Shown here piece after piece: positions 6,322 to 14,213 of a stretch of 64,000 nt of DNA. How positions within the stretch are numbered: position 1 is the first letter of the stretch; each line of letters starts with the position of its first letter. The notes beneath the pieces were generated by a model. That model was not told where the DNA came from. It was given only the letters and a program-made list of their open reading frames with translations, and ran no database searches. The stretch covers positions 1 to 64,000 of the forward strand of contig MEOQ01000005.1 in the NCBI GenBank assembly GCA_001769275.1. The letters run 5' to 3'. This DNA comes from Bacteroidetes bacterium GWF2_43_63. Its GTDB lineage: Bacteria; Bacteroidota; Bacteroidia; Bacteroidales; DTU049. Both the position numbers and the translations under genes were made by a program.

Positions 6322-7890
6322 ATGAAAACCCGCCTTTTTGTTTTATGTGTTTTTGCAGCCATTGCAGCAACTGCTCAAACCACGGTTCCCACACAGCTTA
6401 ATGTGTTTAAAAACGGCACCTACTTTATCATGCGTGAAGGCAATGCCAATATTTCAAACTACCAGGCTTCGGTCATGGTGCCGCCTTCACCACTCCTGAG
6501 CACCTACTGGCTTTCAACCACCAAGGATGTGAAAATCGAACAGATCCGTATTTTGAATGATACTTTGAAAAACAAACGAAATTTTTTCTCATACAACGAA
6601 TTGCTCAAAGCCAATATTGGCAAGAAACTCCGCGTAGTGTACATGCTCGATGAAAAAAATATCCGCGAGTTGTCTGGCACACTGTCCGACTTTAATTCTT
6701 CAGCATCAACACTGAAAGTGAAAGGCGCCGACAACCGCACTACATTTATTTCGTCGACTTTTATTAAAGAAATTTCCTTCGATGAAAATCCAATCGAAAA
6801 AGCCGAAGTTGACAGTATTGTGCGTCGCGGATTTGTAACTTTCAATAAACAATCTGGTACCATTCCCGTGCGTGTGTCGTACATGCAGAGCGGTATTCAG
6901 TGGACTCCATGTTATAATATAAAAATTCTGAACGACAAAGAAGTTCAGCTTGAATTAAAAGCGACCGTTGAAAACAACATGGAGGATGATATTGCAAACA
7001 CCGATCTGGTGCTGACTGTAGGTAGTCCGAACTTTTATTATGGCACTCAGCTCGATCCGATTGCAACTTCTTATCTGACCGGCTTTGGCTGGGGCGCAAT
7101 TGGCGGAGCTGCTTACAATCAGTTTTCGAATGCACGCTTCGATAACTATCAGGTACAGGCCGATGACATGTCTATGTCAGAATCAACCGCTGGCGTAATC
7201 GATTACAATAATTATTACAACTACAACACGGGTGGCGAGAAATCGAACGATTTGTATTTCTACAAATGCGGAAAAGTTACTTTACCAAAAAACACAAAGA
7301 CGTCGGTGATGATTTTTTCGCAGAATACGACTTATAAAGACATCTACGAAGTGGCCATCGGCGATCTGGTGAATTATCAGGGCAACCGCTACATCATGGA
7401 TACAGAGAAAAATCGTCAGACTGTGTTTCACAGCCTTCGCCTGACTAATGCGACAACACAGCCATTCACAACAGGACCTGTTTTTGTGCTCGATGAAAAC
7501 CTGATGCCGCTGGCACAGGATCAGCTGAAATACACGCCTGTGAAAGGCGAAACCAGTGTACAGCTTGCCCGCTCAAGCGATGTAGTTGTCACTTACACAG
7601 AAGAAGAAATATCGAGAACGGACAACTACACAACAATCAACCGCACACGCTATGCGAAAGTGGTGATTAAAGGTGAAATCAAAATTGAAAATCTGCAGGA
7701 AAAAGCCATCAATCTGAAAGTTGACAAAACCATTTATGCGGCTGTAACAGAAACTTCCGAAGCCGGCACGAACAAAAAAACCGGATCGTATTATGGAGTA
7801 AATCCGCTCTCTGAAATCAAATGGGATTTGAATGTCAAGGGCGGAGAAAAAAAGGTGCTGACCTATACTTACGAAGTTCTGGTACCATAA
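6322..7890 (+). CDS. Secreted DUF4139 domain protein
   Basis: The 522-residue product begins with a signal peptide (MKTRLFVLCVFAAIAATAQ, cleavage near 19) and belongs to the DUF4139 group by the block VRVSYMQSGIQWTPCYNIKI (about residues 180-200) and ENNMEDDIANTDLVLTVGSPN after it. A middle Tyr/Asn-rich segment (about 270-300) separates it from a C-terminal half of beta strands ending in GGEKKVLTYTYEVLVP. The family is related to the MuiA mucoidy-inhibitor proteins. A second, clearly different member lies at 42014-43621. Function is unknown; a periplasmic or outer-membrane location is inferred. The membrane protein downstream starts after 10 bases and is probably co-transcribed. Confidence 0.85.
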   Translation: MKTRLFVLCVFAAIAATAQTTVPTQLNVFKNGTYFIMREGNANISNYQASVMVPPSPLLSTYWLSTTKDVKIEQIRILNDTLKNKRNFFSYNELLKANIGKKLRVVYMLDEKNIRELSGTLSDFNSSASTLKVKGADNRTTFISSTFIKEISFDENPIEKAEVDSIVRRGFVTFNKQSGTIPVRVSYMQSGIQWTPCYNIKILNDKEVQLELKATVENNMEDDIANTDLVLTVGSPNFYYGTQLDPIATSYLTGFGWGAIGGAAYNQFSNARFDNYQVQADDMSMSESTAGVIDYNNYYNYNTGGEKSNDLYFYKCGKVTLPKNTKTSVMIFSQNTTYKDIYEVAIGDLVNYQGNRYIMDTEKNRQTVFHSLRLTNATTQPFTTGPVFVLDENLMPLAQDQLKYTPVKGETSVQLARSSDVVVTYTEEEISRTDNYTTINRTRYAKVVIKGEIKIENLQEKAINLKVDKTIYAAVTETSEAGTNKKTGSYYGVNPLSEIKWDLNVKGGEKKVLTYTYEVLVP

Positions 7891-7900
7891 TCTGATTTTT

Positions 7901-8359
7901 ATGAAACAGCTGAAGACGCTGAGGATTATTCACATTGCTCTTCTGGTTGAAGCGCTCATTTTTTTCGCCATTGCGTTTTTCCTAAACAAAGACACAGAGC
8001 TTGTCTGGATGAATAGTGAAAATCCGGGTTTATTTCTGATCGGATTAGTTGCAATTATTGGATCTGCTATGAGCGCATTCATTGTTTACCGCTTTATGCT
8101 GAATAGTGTCCGTTCAAAAGAGCCAAAAGAAGAACGGTTGAAAGCATATTATTTTGCTGCTATTGTCAGAATGGCGCTTCTCGATGCAGCCATCACCATG
8201 TGCATTGTGTTTTTTCTCGTTGACAAAGCCTGGATTTATGCGCTTATACTGTCATTTCTGATTCTGGTTTATCTCAGCATGTTTCCTACACAGCAACGTA
8301 TTGAGCGTGACTCTGAGCTGAGCATCGATGATTTTTCAGAAGATGAGTTCAACGATTAA
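7901..8359 (+). CDS. Four-helix integral membrane protein, unknown function
   Basis: The 152-residue product has four hydrophobic segments at about residues 9-27, 44-65, 86-106 and 112-130, separated by a charged cytoplasmic loop (VRSKEPKEERLKAYY). It ends in a very acidic tail (DSELSIDDFSEDEFND). I do not recognise a named family. It follows the DUF4139 gene by 10 bases in the same direction, so an envelope-associated role is the only contextual hint. Downstream lies a long non-coding stretch that could act as its 3' untranslated region. Confidence 0.8.
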   Translation: MKQLKTLRIIHIALLVEALIFFAIAFFLNKDTELVWMNSENPGLFLIGLVAIIGSAMSAFIVYRFMLNSVRSKEPKEERLKAYYFAAIVRMALLDAAITMCIVFFLVDKAWIYALILSFLILVYLSMFPTQQRIERDSELSIDDFSEDEFND

Positions 8360-8369
8360 CTTTCCGCAA

Positions 8370-8455
8370 CCTGAGTGCGTTGCGCAGCGACCTCTCTGCG
8401 TTGCGGGGTTGTTGTTGAGCCGATGCACTCAGGTCGATTTCATCGACGCAGAGAG
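8370..8455. repeat. Interlocked inverted repeats (pseudoknot order)
   Basis: CCTGAGTGC (8370-8378) pairs with GCACTCAGG (8425-8433), and CTCTCTGCG (8392-8400) pairs with CGCAGAGAG (8447-8455). The order is A, B, A', B', so both stems can only form together as an H-type pseudoknot. A TCGAT-TTC-ATCGA hairpin (8434-8446) lies between A' and B'. Confidence 0.7.
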
Positions 8456-8493
8456 ATCGGCGGTGTGTTTTAAAAACACAAGGTGCAAAAACA

Positions 8494-8645
8494 ACATTCC
8501 ATCGTCCGGAAGCGACGAAGGAGCTGCGGGTCATGGAACCGTTGTTTTTGCTGGTTGTTTCGACGGTTCCATGTCCGCCAGCCATGTGCTGAGCTGAAGC
8601 CTGCCCTGAGCCCGACGAAGGGAAGCATGGCGGACGGTGGAATGT
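8494..8645. repeat. Structured repeat R2, copy 1
   Basis: Outer arms ACATTCCATCGTCCG (8494-8508) and CGGACGGTGGAATGT (8631-8645) pair with one mismatch. Inside is the perfect hairpin CATGGAACCGT (8532-8542) / ACGGTTCCATG (8563-8573). Shared blocks TTCCATCGTC, GCGACGxAGGAG, ATGGAAxCGTT and CGACGxTTCCAT recur in the same order at 9796-9924. Confidence 0.75.
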
Positions 8646-8720
8646 CGGAACAACCAGGAATTTTGAAACTGCAATTTTTGAAGTCATAATGAGTTTATAA
8701 GCATCCATCAACAAAAGACG

Positions 8721-8751
8721 TTTCTGAATTTAAGTTATTTGATTACTTTTG
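8721..8751 (+). promoter_or_regulatory. Promoter of the GT9 glycosyltransferase gene
   Basis: TTTC (8721-8724, one mismatch to TTTG), a 19-base spacer and TACTTTTG (8744-8751). The start codon at 8763 is 11 bases downstream, so the mRNA is nearly leaderless; the upstream ATG at 8739 would precede the transcript. Confidence 0.6.
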
Positions 8752-8762
8752 AGTTTCTGTTT

Positions 8763-9755
8763 ATGAACCTGAAAAGAATTATTATAAGCCGTACCGACGC
8801 CATTGGCGATGTTATTCTGACATTGCCAATGGCTGTTTATATCAAACAGCAAAATCCTGCATGCGAGATTATTTTTCTTGGAAGAAATTACACCAAAGCT
8901 ATTGCGGAGACCTGCCCGGCCATTGATTCCTTCATCAGCTGGGACGAGATTTCAAACAATTCTGTTGAAGAATTAGTGAAGCTGAAAGCCGATGCCATCA
9001 TTCATGTCTTTCCGCGCAAGGAAATCGCGAAGGCCGCCCGCAGAGCTGGAATTCAGCTACGCGTAGGAACATCGCACCGATCGTTTCATTGGCTGAATTG
9101 CAACAGGAAAGTGAATTTCACCCGCAAGAATTCCGACCTTCACGAAGCGCAATTGAATTTTGAATTGCTCAAAGGCATTGGTATTACTCACGTTCCTTCG
9201 ATGGGAGAGTTGGCTGGAATGGAATTGCTGTCGCCGAAAACAGCACTGAAAGCTGATTTGAACGCGCTCATTGATAACGGAAAATTCAATCTGATACTGC
9301 ATCCGGGCTCCAGAGGCAGCGCGCGCGAGTGGGGCATCGATCGTTTCGCGGAGCTGATAAAATTGCTGCCTTCAGACAAATTCAAAATATTTTTAACCGG
9401 CACAGAAAAGGAAGGCGCATTGTTCCGAAATGAGCTTGCAATGCTGCTTTCGAATGTGACTGATCTTTCCGGTACGCTGACTTTAAGCGAACTCATTTTG
9501 TTTATTCAACACTGCGATGGACTTGTAGCTGCCAGTACAGGACCGCTGCACATTGCAGCAGCAATCGGTATTCATGCCATCGGCCTGTTTCCGCCCATAC
9601 GCCCCATGCATCCCGGTCGCTGGGCGCCCATTGGGAAAAAGACAAAAGTTTTTGTCGCCGCAAACGAATGTTCATCCTGTCGCAAAACCGCTCAGTGTGC
9701 GTGTATGCGCGAAATTTCTGCTACTACTGTGGCGGAGTATCTGATGAGTTTGTGA
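8763..9755 (+). CDS. Glycosyltransferase family 9 protein (heptosyltransferase-like)
   Basis: GT9 enzymes transfer heptose or related sugars to lipopolysaccharide core on the cytoplasmic face of the inner membrane. The 330-residue product starts MNLKRIIISRTDAIGDVILT, the typical N-terminal Rossmann strand with the acidic residue of the family. It has LHPGSRGSAREWGIDRF near residue 177 and the nucleotide-sugar motif STGPLHIAAAIG near 257. The C-terminus contains a Cys cluster (CSSCRKTAQCAC). Start 8763 is chosen from the promoter position and family N-terminus. Neighbouring DNA on both sides is repeat-rich. The exact acceptor is unknown. Confidence 0.9.
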   Translation: MNLKRIIISRTDAIGDVILTLPMAVYIKQQNPACEIIFLGRNYTKAIAETCPAIDSFISWDEISNNSVEELVKLKADAIIHVFPRKEIAKAARRAGIQLRVGTSHRSFHWLNCNRKVNFTRKNSDLHEAQLNFELLKGIGITHVPSMGELAGMELLSPKTALKADLNALIDNGKFNLILHPGSRGSAREWGIDRFAELIKLLPSDKFKIFLTGTEKEGALFRNELAMLLSNVTDLSGTLTLSELILFIQHCDGLVAASTGPLHIAAAIGIHAIGLFPPIRPMHPGRWAPIGKKTKVFVAANECSSCRKTAQCACMREISATTVAEYLMSL

Positions 9756-9795
9756 CGAGTTATTAGTTTTTGAAATCTGCTCAGTAGCAAACATA

Positions 9796-9924
9796 ATATT
9801 CCATCGTCTGATGGCGACGTAGGAGTCAGAGGATATGGAATCGTTATGTTTGCAGCAACACCGACGATTCCATATTCTACGATTCTCTCCGGGAGTTTAT
9901 CGCGCCGTGGCGTGAATGGAATAT
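9796..9924. repeat. Structured repeat R2, copy 2
   Basis: ATATTCCAT (9796-9804) pairs with ATGGAATAT (9916-9924), and the inner hairpin ATATGGAATCGT (9833-9844) / ACGATTCCATAT (9864-9875) is perfect over 12 bases. Paired changes relative to copy 1 (AACCGT/ACGGTT against AATCGT/ACGATT) keep the stem intact. Confidence 0.75.
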
Positions 9925-9980
9925 CGTCTTTGCTTTTATGTTTGATATTTAGTGGTTTTACGAAAGTGCGTTATAAGCAG

Positions 9981-10044
9981 CCCCGCTGTCATCCTGAGTT
10001 TTTCGAAGCGAAGCGTAGAAAAGTATCGAAGGAGGCAGCGGGGG
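9981..10044. repeat. Dispersed repeat R1, copy with extended inverted ends
   Basis: Begins CCCCGCTGTCATCCTGAG and ends AAGTATCGAAGGAGGCAGCGGGG. The ends pair over ten bases with one G:T. Confidence 0.7.
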
Positions 10045-10134
10045 GAACTTCGTCGGAGAGTCAACAGCAGGATAAACTAAATCGAAGCACGACCAGCGGG
10101 ATCAAAACGTATTCTTTAAAATCAGACGACCAGA

Positions 10135-10166
10135 TTTCATTATTCCCTCCGCTTTTGCTACCTTTG
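10135..10166 (+). promoter_or_regulatory. Promoter of pfkA
   Basis: TTTC (10135-10138), a 20-base spacer and TACCTTTG (10159-10166), with the ATG 22 bases after the -7 box. Confidence 0.6.
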
Positions 10167-10188
10167 TAGTTAGCAAAACAGAAAAGAA

Positions 10189-11172
10189 ATGAATTCAATA
10201 AAACGTATTGGTGTGCTTACTTCAGGTGGCGATGCACCGGGCATGAACGCCGCTATCCGTGCGGTAACACGTACTGCTATTTTTCACGGACTTCAGGTAA
10301 CCGGCATTCGGCGCGGTTATCAGGGAATGGTAGAAGGTGATTTTATTGAACTTGAAACGAAAAGTGTTGCCAACATCATTCAGCGAGGTGGTACTATTCT
10401 GAAAACTGCGCGCAGCAAGGATTTTATGACAAAGGAAGGCATGAACAGAGCATACAATAGTATAAAGATGGCTGGTATTGATGCTCTGGTGGTCATTGGT
10501 GGTGACGGTACATTCCGTGGCGCTCATGAATTCACTTCGATTTATAAGGATGTGAAAGTTGTTGGAATTGCCGGCACGATCGACAATGATCTGGCCGGCA
10601 CCGACAATTGCATTGGGTATGATACAGCGTTGAATACAGTTGTTGAAGCTGTTGATAAAATCCGCGACACTGCCGATTCGCACGAACGACTTTTCTTTAT
10701 TGAAGTCATGGGCCGCGATGCCGGATTCATTGCTTTGCGCAGTGGTATTGCCGTTGGCGCCGAAGATATTTTAATTCCTGAAACTTCATCTTCTATTGAT
10801 GAACTTATAGATAAGCTTGAGAATGGTCGTCGCAGAAATAAAACCAGCGGCATCATCATGATTGCTGAAGGCGATGAGAGCGGTGGGGCCTTTGCCGTGG
10901 CCGAGCAAGTGAAGAAAAGACTGCCTCAATATGATGTTCGTGTAACTGTGCTCGGTCACATCCAGCGCGGCGGTTCGCCTTCGTGTATGGATCGTGTGTA
11001 TGCCAGTCAGTACGGCTATCATGCTGTAAAAGCGCTGCTGTCGGGCAAATCGGGCATTATGGTCGGCATTATTAAAAGGGAAGTGGTCGAAACACCCTTT
11101 GGCGAGGCCGTAAAACACACCAATAAAGTGCGTACGGATTTGAAGGAAATGATCCGGACCTTATCTGTTTAA
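10189..11172 (+). CDS. pfkA: ATP-dependent 6-phosphofructokinase
   Basis: Phosphorylates fructose 6-phosphate to fructose 1,6-bisphosphate in glycolysis. The 327-residue product shows the ATP-binding GGDAPGMN (residues 13-20), GGDGT near 102, the catalytic loop GTIDNDLAGTD near 125 with the proton-abstracting Asp, and MGRDAGFIAL near 169. The Gly after GGDGT-type motifs and the short length place it with ATP-dependent bacterial PfkA rather than the longer PPi-dependent enzymes. The ATG at 10189 begins MNSIKRIGVLTSGG, the usual start. It is followed after nine bases by priA. Confidence 0.96.
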   Translation: MNSIKRIGVLTSGGDAPGMNAAIRAVTRTAIFHGLQVTGIRRGYQGMVEGDFIELETKSVANIIQRGGTILKTARSKDFMTKEGMNRAYNSIKMAGIDALVVIGGDGTFRGAHEFTSIYKDVKVVGIAGTIDNDLAGTDNCIGYDTALNTVVEAVDKIRDTADSHERLFFIEVMGRDAGFIALRSGIAVGAEDILIPETSSSIDELIDKLENGRRRNKTSGIIMIAEGDESGGAFAVAEQVKKRLPQYDVRVTVLGHIQRGGSPSCMDRVYASQYGYHAVKALLSGKSGIMVGIIKREVVETPFGEAVKHTNKVRTDLKEMIRTLSV

Positions 11173-11181
11173 ATCTTCAAT

Positions 11182-13629
11182 GTGTTTGCCCAAATTATTT
11201 TACCGCTACCACTAAAAGGTTATTTTACTTATAGTGTCCCTGAACATCTCCGTGATCAGGTGGAGACTGGTATGCGTGTGGTTGTTAATTTTGGCGCGAA
11301 GAAGTTTTTTACGGGAATCATTGCCCGAATCACAGATCAGAAACCAGATGAGGATATGAACCTCAAGGAAATTTCGGATGTACTTGATGTGTTTCCGATT
11401 GTAAATCAGCTCCAGCTGCAGTTTTGGGAGTGGATGTCCTCCTATTACATGTGCCCGCAGGGCGACGTGATGAATGCGGCTATCCCGGCCGGACTCAAGA
11501 TTGAAAGCAACACCATTTATGTAGTCAATCCTGATTTCAATGACGATTTCAGTCAGCTGTCCGATGATGAATACATGATTGCAGAAGCCGCGCTGAAAGC
11601 GGAAAAGCTAACACCGGTAGATATTCAATCCATCACCGGTCGGCAAGCAGTTCATCATCTGATAAAATCGCTGATAGAGAAAAAAGTTCTTCATCCTGTC
11701 GAAGAGCTTGAAGAGCGGTATACACCGAAGAAACAAAAGTTTCTTTCCATTGCAGCCGATTACGAAAACGAAGGGATACTCAATGCTCTGATGGTAAAAC
11801 TGGAGAAAAAATCGCCGGTTCAGTTCAGAGCATTACTCACTTATTTTAATCTTGCACGCGGAACAAAAGAAGTCTCATTTACAGAATTAAACAAGGTTGC
11901 AGGAACTTCGGGGGTTGCTGCATTAATTAGAAAAGAAATTCTATTACCCGCAGAACGCATCGTTTCGCGTCTTGAAGAATGGTCGTCAGACAGCCCTGCA
12001 CCTACGTTTCAGCTTTCTGATGCTCAGGAGAATTCATACTCCGAAATCAGGGATAAATTGCTTGAGAACAAGCCAGTTCTTTTGTTTGGAGTCACTGGTA
12101 GTGGTAAAACAGAGATATACATTCGCTTCATCAGCGAAATGCTGGCCTCGGGAAAACAAGTGTTGTACCTGCTTCCGGAAATTGCACTTACTGATTTTAT
12201 GGTTGACCGTTTGCGTGCATATTTTGGAAAAGATTTGCTGGTCTATCATTCGCGTTTCAACGCGCAGGAAAAGGTCGAAATATGGAACGAGGTGCTTGAG
12301 AAAGGTGAGCCAAAACTCATTCTGGGAGCGCGTTCCGCATTGTTTATGCCATTCAGCAATCTGGGACTCATCATCGTTGATGAAGAGCACGACTCAAGTT
12401 ATAAGCAACAGGATCCTGCACCGCGCTACCATGCACGTGATAGCGCAGTTATGCTTTCGCGGATAACCGGTGCGGGAATTATTCTCGGATCAGCTACTCC
12501 CTCGCTCGAAACATGGGTGAATGCCAGCAATGGCGTCTATGCCCGCGTTGATTTGGCTGAGCGCTTCGGAGTGGCAGTGCATCCCGATGTTCACATTATC
12601 GATATTCGTCAGGCAACTTTTCGCAAGAAAATGCTCGGACCATTGAGTCCCGAGTTGTACGAAGCCGTAAAAAAAGCCGTGATGCACAAACGGCAGGTCA
12701 TTCTTTTTCAGAACCGTCGTGGCTACAGCACATACATCGAATGCAGCGACTGTGGCTGGACCCCGGTTTGCCGCAACTGCGATGTGTCGATGACGTATCA
12801 CAAAAATATTGAGTTGCTCAAATGTCATTATTGTGGTTACACCGATCGAACACCGACAAAATGCCCTTCGTGCAAAAGCTCGCAGATACTCATGAAGGGA
12901 ATGGGCACTCAACGCATCGAAGATGAATTGCAAATTTTGTTTCCCGATTACAAAATAGCCAGAATGGACATGGATACCACCCGGGGAAAGAGAGCCATGT
13001 CGGAAATTTTTAAAGGATTTGATGAAGGCCGGTTCAGTATTCTTGTAGGCACGCAGATGATTACAAAGGGCCTGGACTTCAGTCGTGTCGATGTGGTTGG
13101 AATTATGAACGCCGACAATTTGCATGCTTTTCCTGATTTCAGATCGCACGAACATGCATTTCAGACTATGATGCAGGTGGCTGGCAGAGCGGGCCGCAGA
13201 GATGCCGGCGGTCAGGTTTTTATTCAGGTATATGATAAAGAAAATCCGATTGTGAAATATGTCGCCGAAGGCAACTATGTTGAATTCATGGAGCTTGAAA
13301 CACAATCGCGCATAAACTTTCAGTATCCGCCCTTTGTACGTCTCATTCGTCTTTCGGTCATGCACAAGGATAAGCCGGTTGCGGAAAAGGCCTCAGCGAT
13401 GTTGAAATCGCTTTTAAAGAAGAGTTTTAGCGACAAGCAATTGCTCGGCCCCGAATATCCTCCGGTAGGCAGGATAAAAAATTATTACATCAAAAACATT
13501 CTGATCAAGCTTCCCCGCAATAAAGATCTTGGCACATACAAGACCTGGATTTCTGATCAGCTGATTGCTCTTCTGGCACATCCCGACAATAAAGGTGTGC
13601 GCGTAATAGTCGATGTTGATCCGCTGTAA
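11182..13629 (+). CDS. priA: Primosomal protein N' (replication restart helicase PriA)
   Basis: PriA is a superfamily 2 helicase that recognises stalled forks and reloads the replicative helicase. The 815-residue product has an N-terminal 3'-end binding domain (MFAQIILPLPLKGYFTYSVP), Walker A GVTGSGKTEIY near residue 304, DEEH near 398, a zinc-binding insertion with paired cysteines (CSDCGWTPVCRNC, CHYCGY, CPSC) at about 520-562, and motif VI MQVAGRAGRRDAG. The start is a GTG at 11182; an ATG two bases upstream is out of frame and stops after 11 codons. dnaG also lies in this window but far away. Confidence 0.95.
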   Translation: MFAQIILPLPLKGYFTYSVPEHLRDQVETGMRVVVNFGAKKFFTGIIARITDQKPDEDMNLKEISDVLDVFPIVNQLQLQFWEWMSSYYMCPQGDVMNAAIPAGLKIESNTIYVVNPDFNDDFSQLSDDEYMIAEAALKAEKLTPVDIQSITGRQAVHHLIKSLIEKKVLHPVEELEERYTPKKQKFLSIAADYENEGILNALMVKLEKKSPVQFRALLTYFNLARGTKEVSFTELNKVAGTSGVAALIRKEILLPAERIVSRLEEWSSDSPAPTFQLSDAQENSYSEIRDKLLENKPVLLFGVTGSGKTEIYIRFISEMLASGKQVLYLLPEIALTDFMVDRLRAYFGKDLLVYHSRFNAQEKVEIWNEVLEKGEPKLILGARSALFMPFSNLGLIIVDEEHDSSYKQQDPAPRYHARDSAVMLSRITGAGIILGSATPSLETWVNASNGVYARVDLAERFGVAVHPDVHIIDIRQATFRKKMLGPLSPELYEAVKKAVMHKRQVILFQNRRGYSTYIECSDCGWTPVCRNCDVSMTYHKNIELLKCHYCGYTDRTPTKCPSCKSSQILMKGMGTQRIEDELQILFPDYKIARMDMDTTRGKRAMSEIFKGFDEGRFSILVGTQMITKGLDFSRVDVVGIMNADNLHAFPDFRSHEHAFQTMMQVAGRAGRRDAGGQVFIQVYDKENPIVKYVAEGNYVEFMELETQSRINFQYPPFVRLIRLSVMHKDKPVAEKASAMLKSLLKKSFSDKQLLGPEYPPVGRIKNYYIKNILIKLPRNKDLGTYKTWISDQLIALLAHPDNKGVRVIVDVDPL

Positions 13630-13630
13630 A

Positions 13631-14176
13631 ATGAAAGAGCAGCTCGACGCCATAAAGAAATTACTTTTCGATAGCTGCAGAGCAACGGCTGATTATGCTG
13701 TTGATTTATTACTGAAAAAACCTGAACTGCTTGCCGGTTTCGAAACACTTGCATTCTCGGATAATTATCCGTTCGATATGCGTTCTTCAAATGTTATAGA
13801 AAAGGCCGATGAAATCAAGCATGGATTCGCTGCTGATATGATACCCCGCATTGTGCAGCATCTCACGCTGTTTAAAAGCGACGGGCCCAGACGACAGTTT
13901 CTTCGTATGCTTGCCAGATATGTTCACGAAATCGATGAAGATTATACAGGAATCCTGTATGATGCTTGTTTTGAATTTGCCTGCGATCCTGCACAGCCAG
14001 TGGCCGTGCGCCACAATGCGCTGCTGGTTATCGGTAAACTTTGCGTTCGATATCCTGATTTAAAAAATGAAATATATTCAGCACTTGAGTTGCGATCAAA
14101 CGATGAACACGGTCCGTTCGGCGCTTGGCTGAAAGCGTTTCTTGTTGCGGATCATGGCAATGTTGCAAAAAAATAG
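13631..14176 (+). CDS. Helical repeat-like cytoplasmic protein, unknown function
   Basis: The 181-residue product has no signal peptide or membrane segment. It appears mostly alpha-helical, with HEAT-like helices such as PQPVAVRHNALLVIGKLCVRYP-type segments in the C-terminal half (residues about 120-150). I do not recognise a named family. The ATG lies one base after the priA stop (TAAAATG), so it is translated with priA. The last codons overlap a terminator hairpin that serves the convergent S46 peptidase gene. Confidence 0.7.
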   Translation: MKEQLDAIKKLLFDSCRATADYAVDLLLKKPELLAGFETLAFSDNYPFDMRSSNVIEKADEIKHGFAADMIPRIVQHLTLFKSDGPRRQFLRMLARYVHEIDEDYTGILYDACFEFACDPAQPVAVRHNALLVIGKLCVRYPDLKNEIYSALELRSNDEHGPFGAWLKAFLVADHGNVAKK

Positions 14177-14197
14177 CTGCAACAATGTGCAGCTATT
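14166..14197 (-). terminator. Terminator of the S46 peptidase gene
   Basis: AATAGCTGC (14172-14180) pairs with GCAGCTATT (14189-14197). On the minus strand a run of seven T follows the stem. The hairpin overlaps the last codons and stop of the convergent gene at 13631-14176. Confidence 0.75.
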
Positions 14198-14213
14198 CGG
14201 AAGAAATATTGTT

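Larger units (their letters stand above)
8360..8762. other. Structured non-coding region with interlocked and nested inverted repeats
   Basis: Three open frames crossing this stretch have no protein-like composition and run through inverted repeats, so I reject them. The region holds the interlocked repeat unit at 8370-8455, a small GTGTTTT/AAAACAC hairpin at about 8464-8479, the two-copy structured repeat R2 at 8494-8645 and the promoter of the next gene. Confidence 0.7.
9756..10188. other. Repeat-rich non-coding region before pfkA
   Basis: Contains the second copy of structured repeat R2 (9796-9924), a copy of dispersed repeat R1 (9981-10044) and the pfkA promoter. An open frame at 9846-10169 passes through both repeats and is rejected. 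Confidence 0.7.

Noticed and set aside
6322-7890. Tandem duplication with the MuiA-type gene at 42014
   Set aside because: They share only the DUF4139 part and lie 34 kb apart, so they are distant paralogues and not a recent copy.
8349-8714. Open frames on both strands after the membrane protein gene
   Set aside because: They cover nested inverted repeats and translate into repetitive low-complexity sequence; no start signal is near.
9846-10169. Open frame before pfkA
   Set aside because: It spans repeats R2 and R1 and has no recognisable domain.
12490-13365. Long minus-strand open frame of 291 codons inside priA
   Set aside because: PriA on the plus strand has a full set of motifs; the opposite frame has no signal, domain or promoter.
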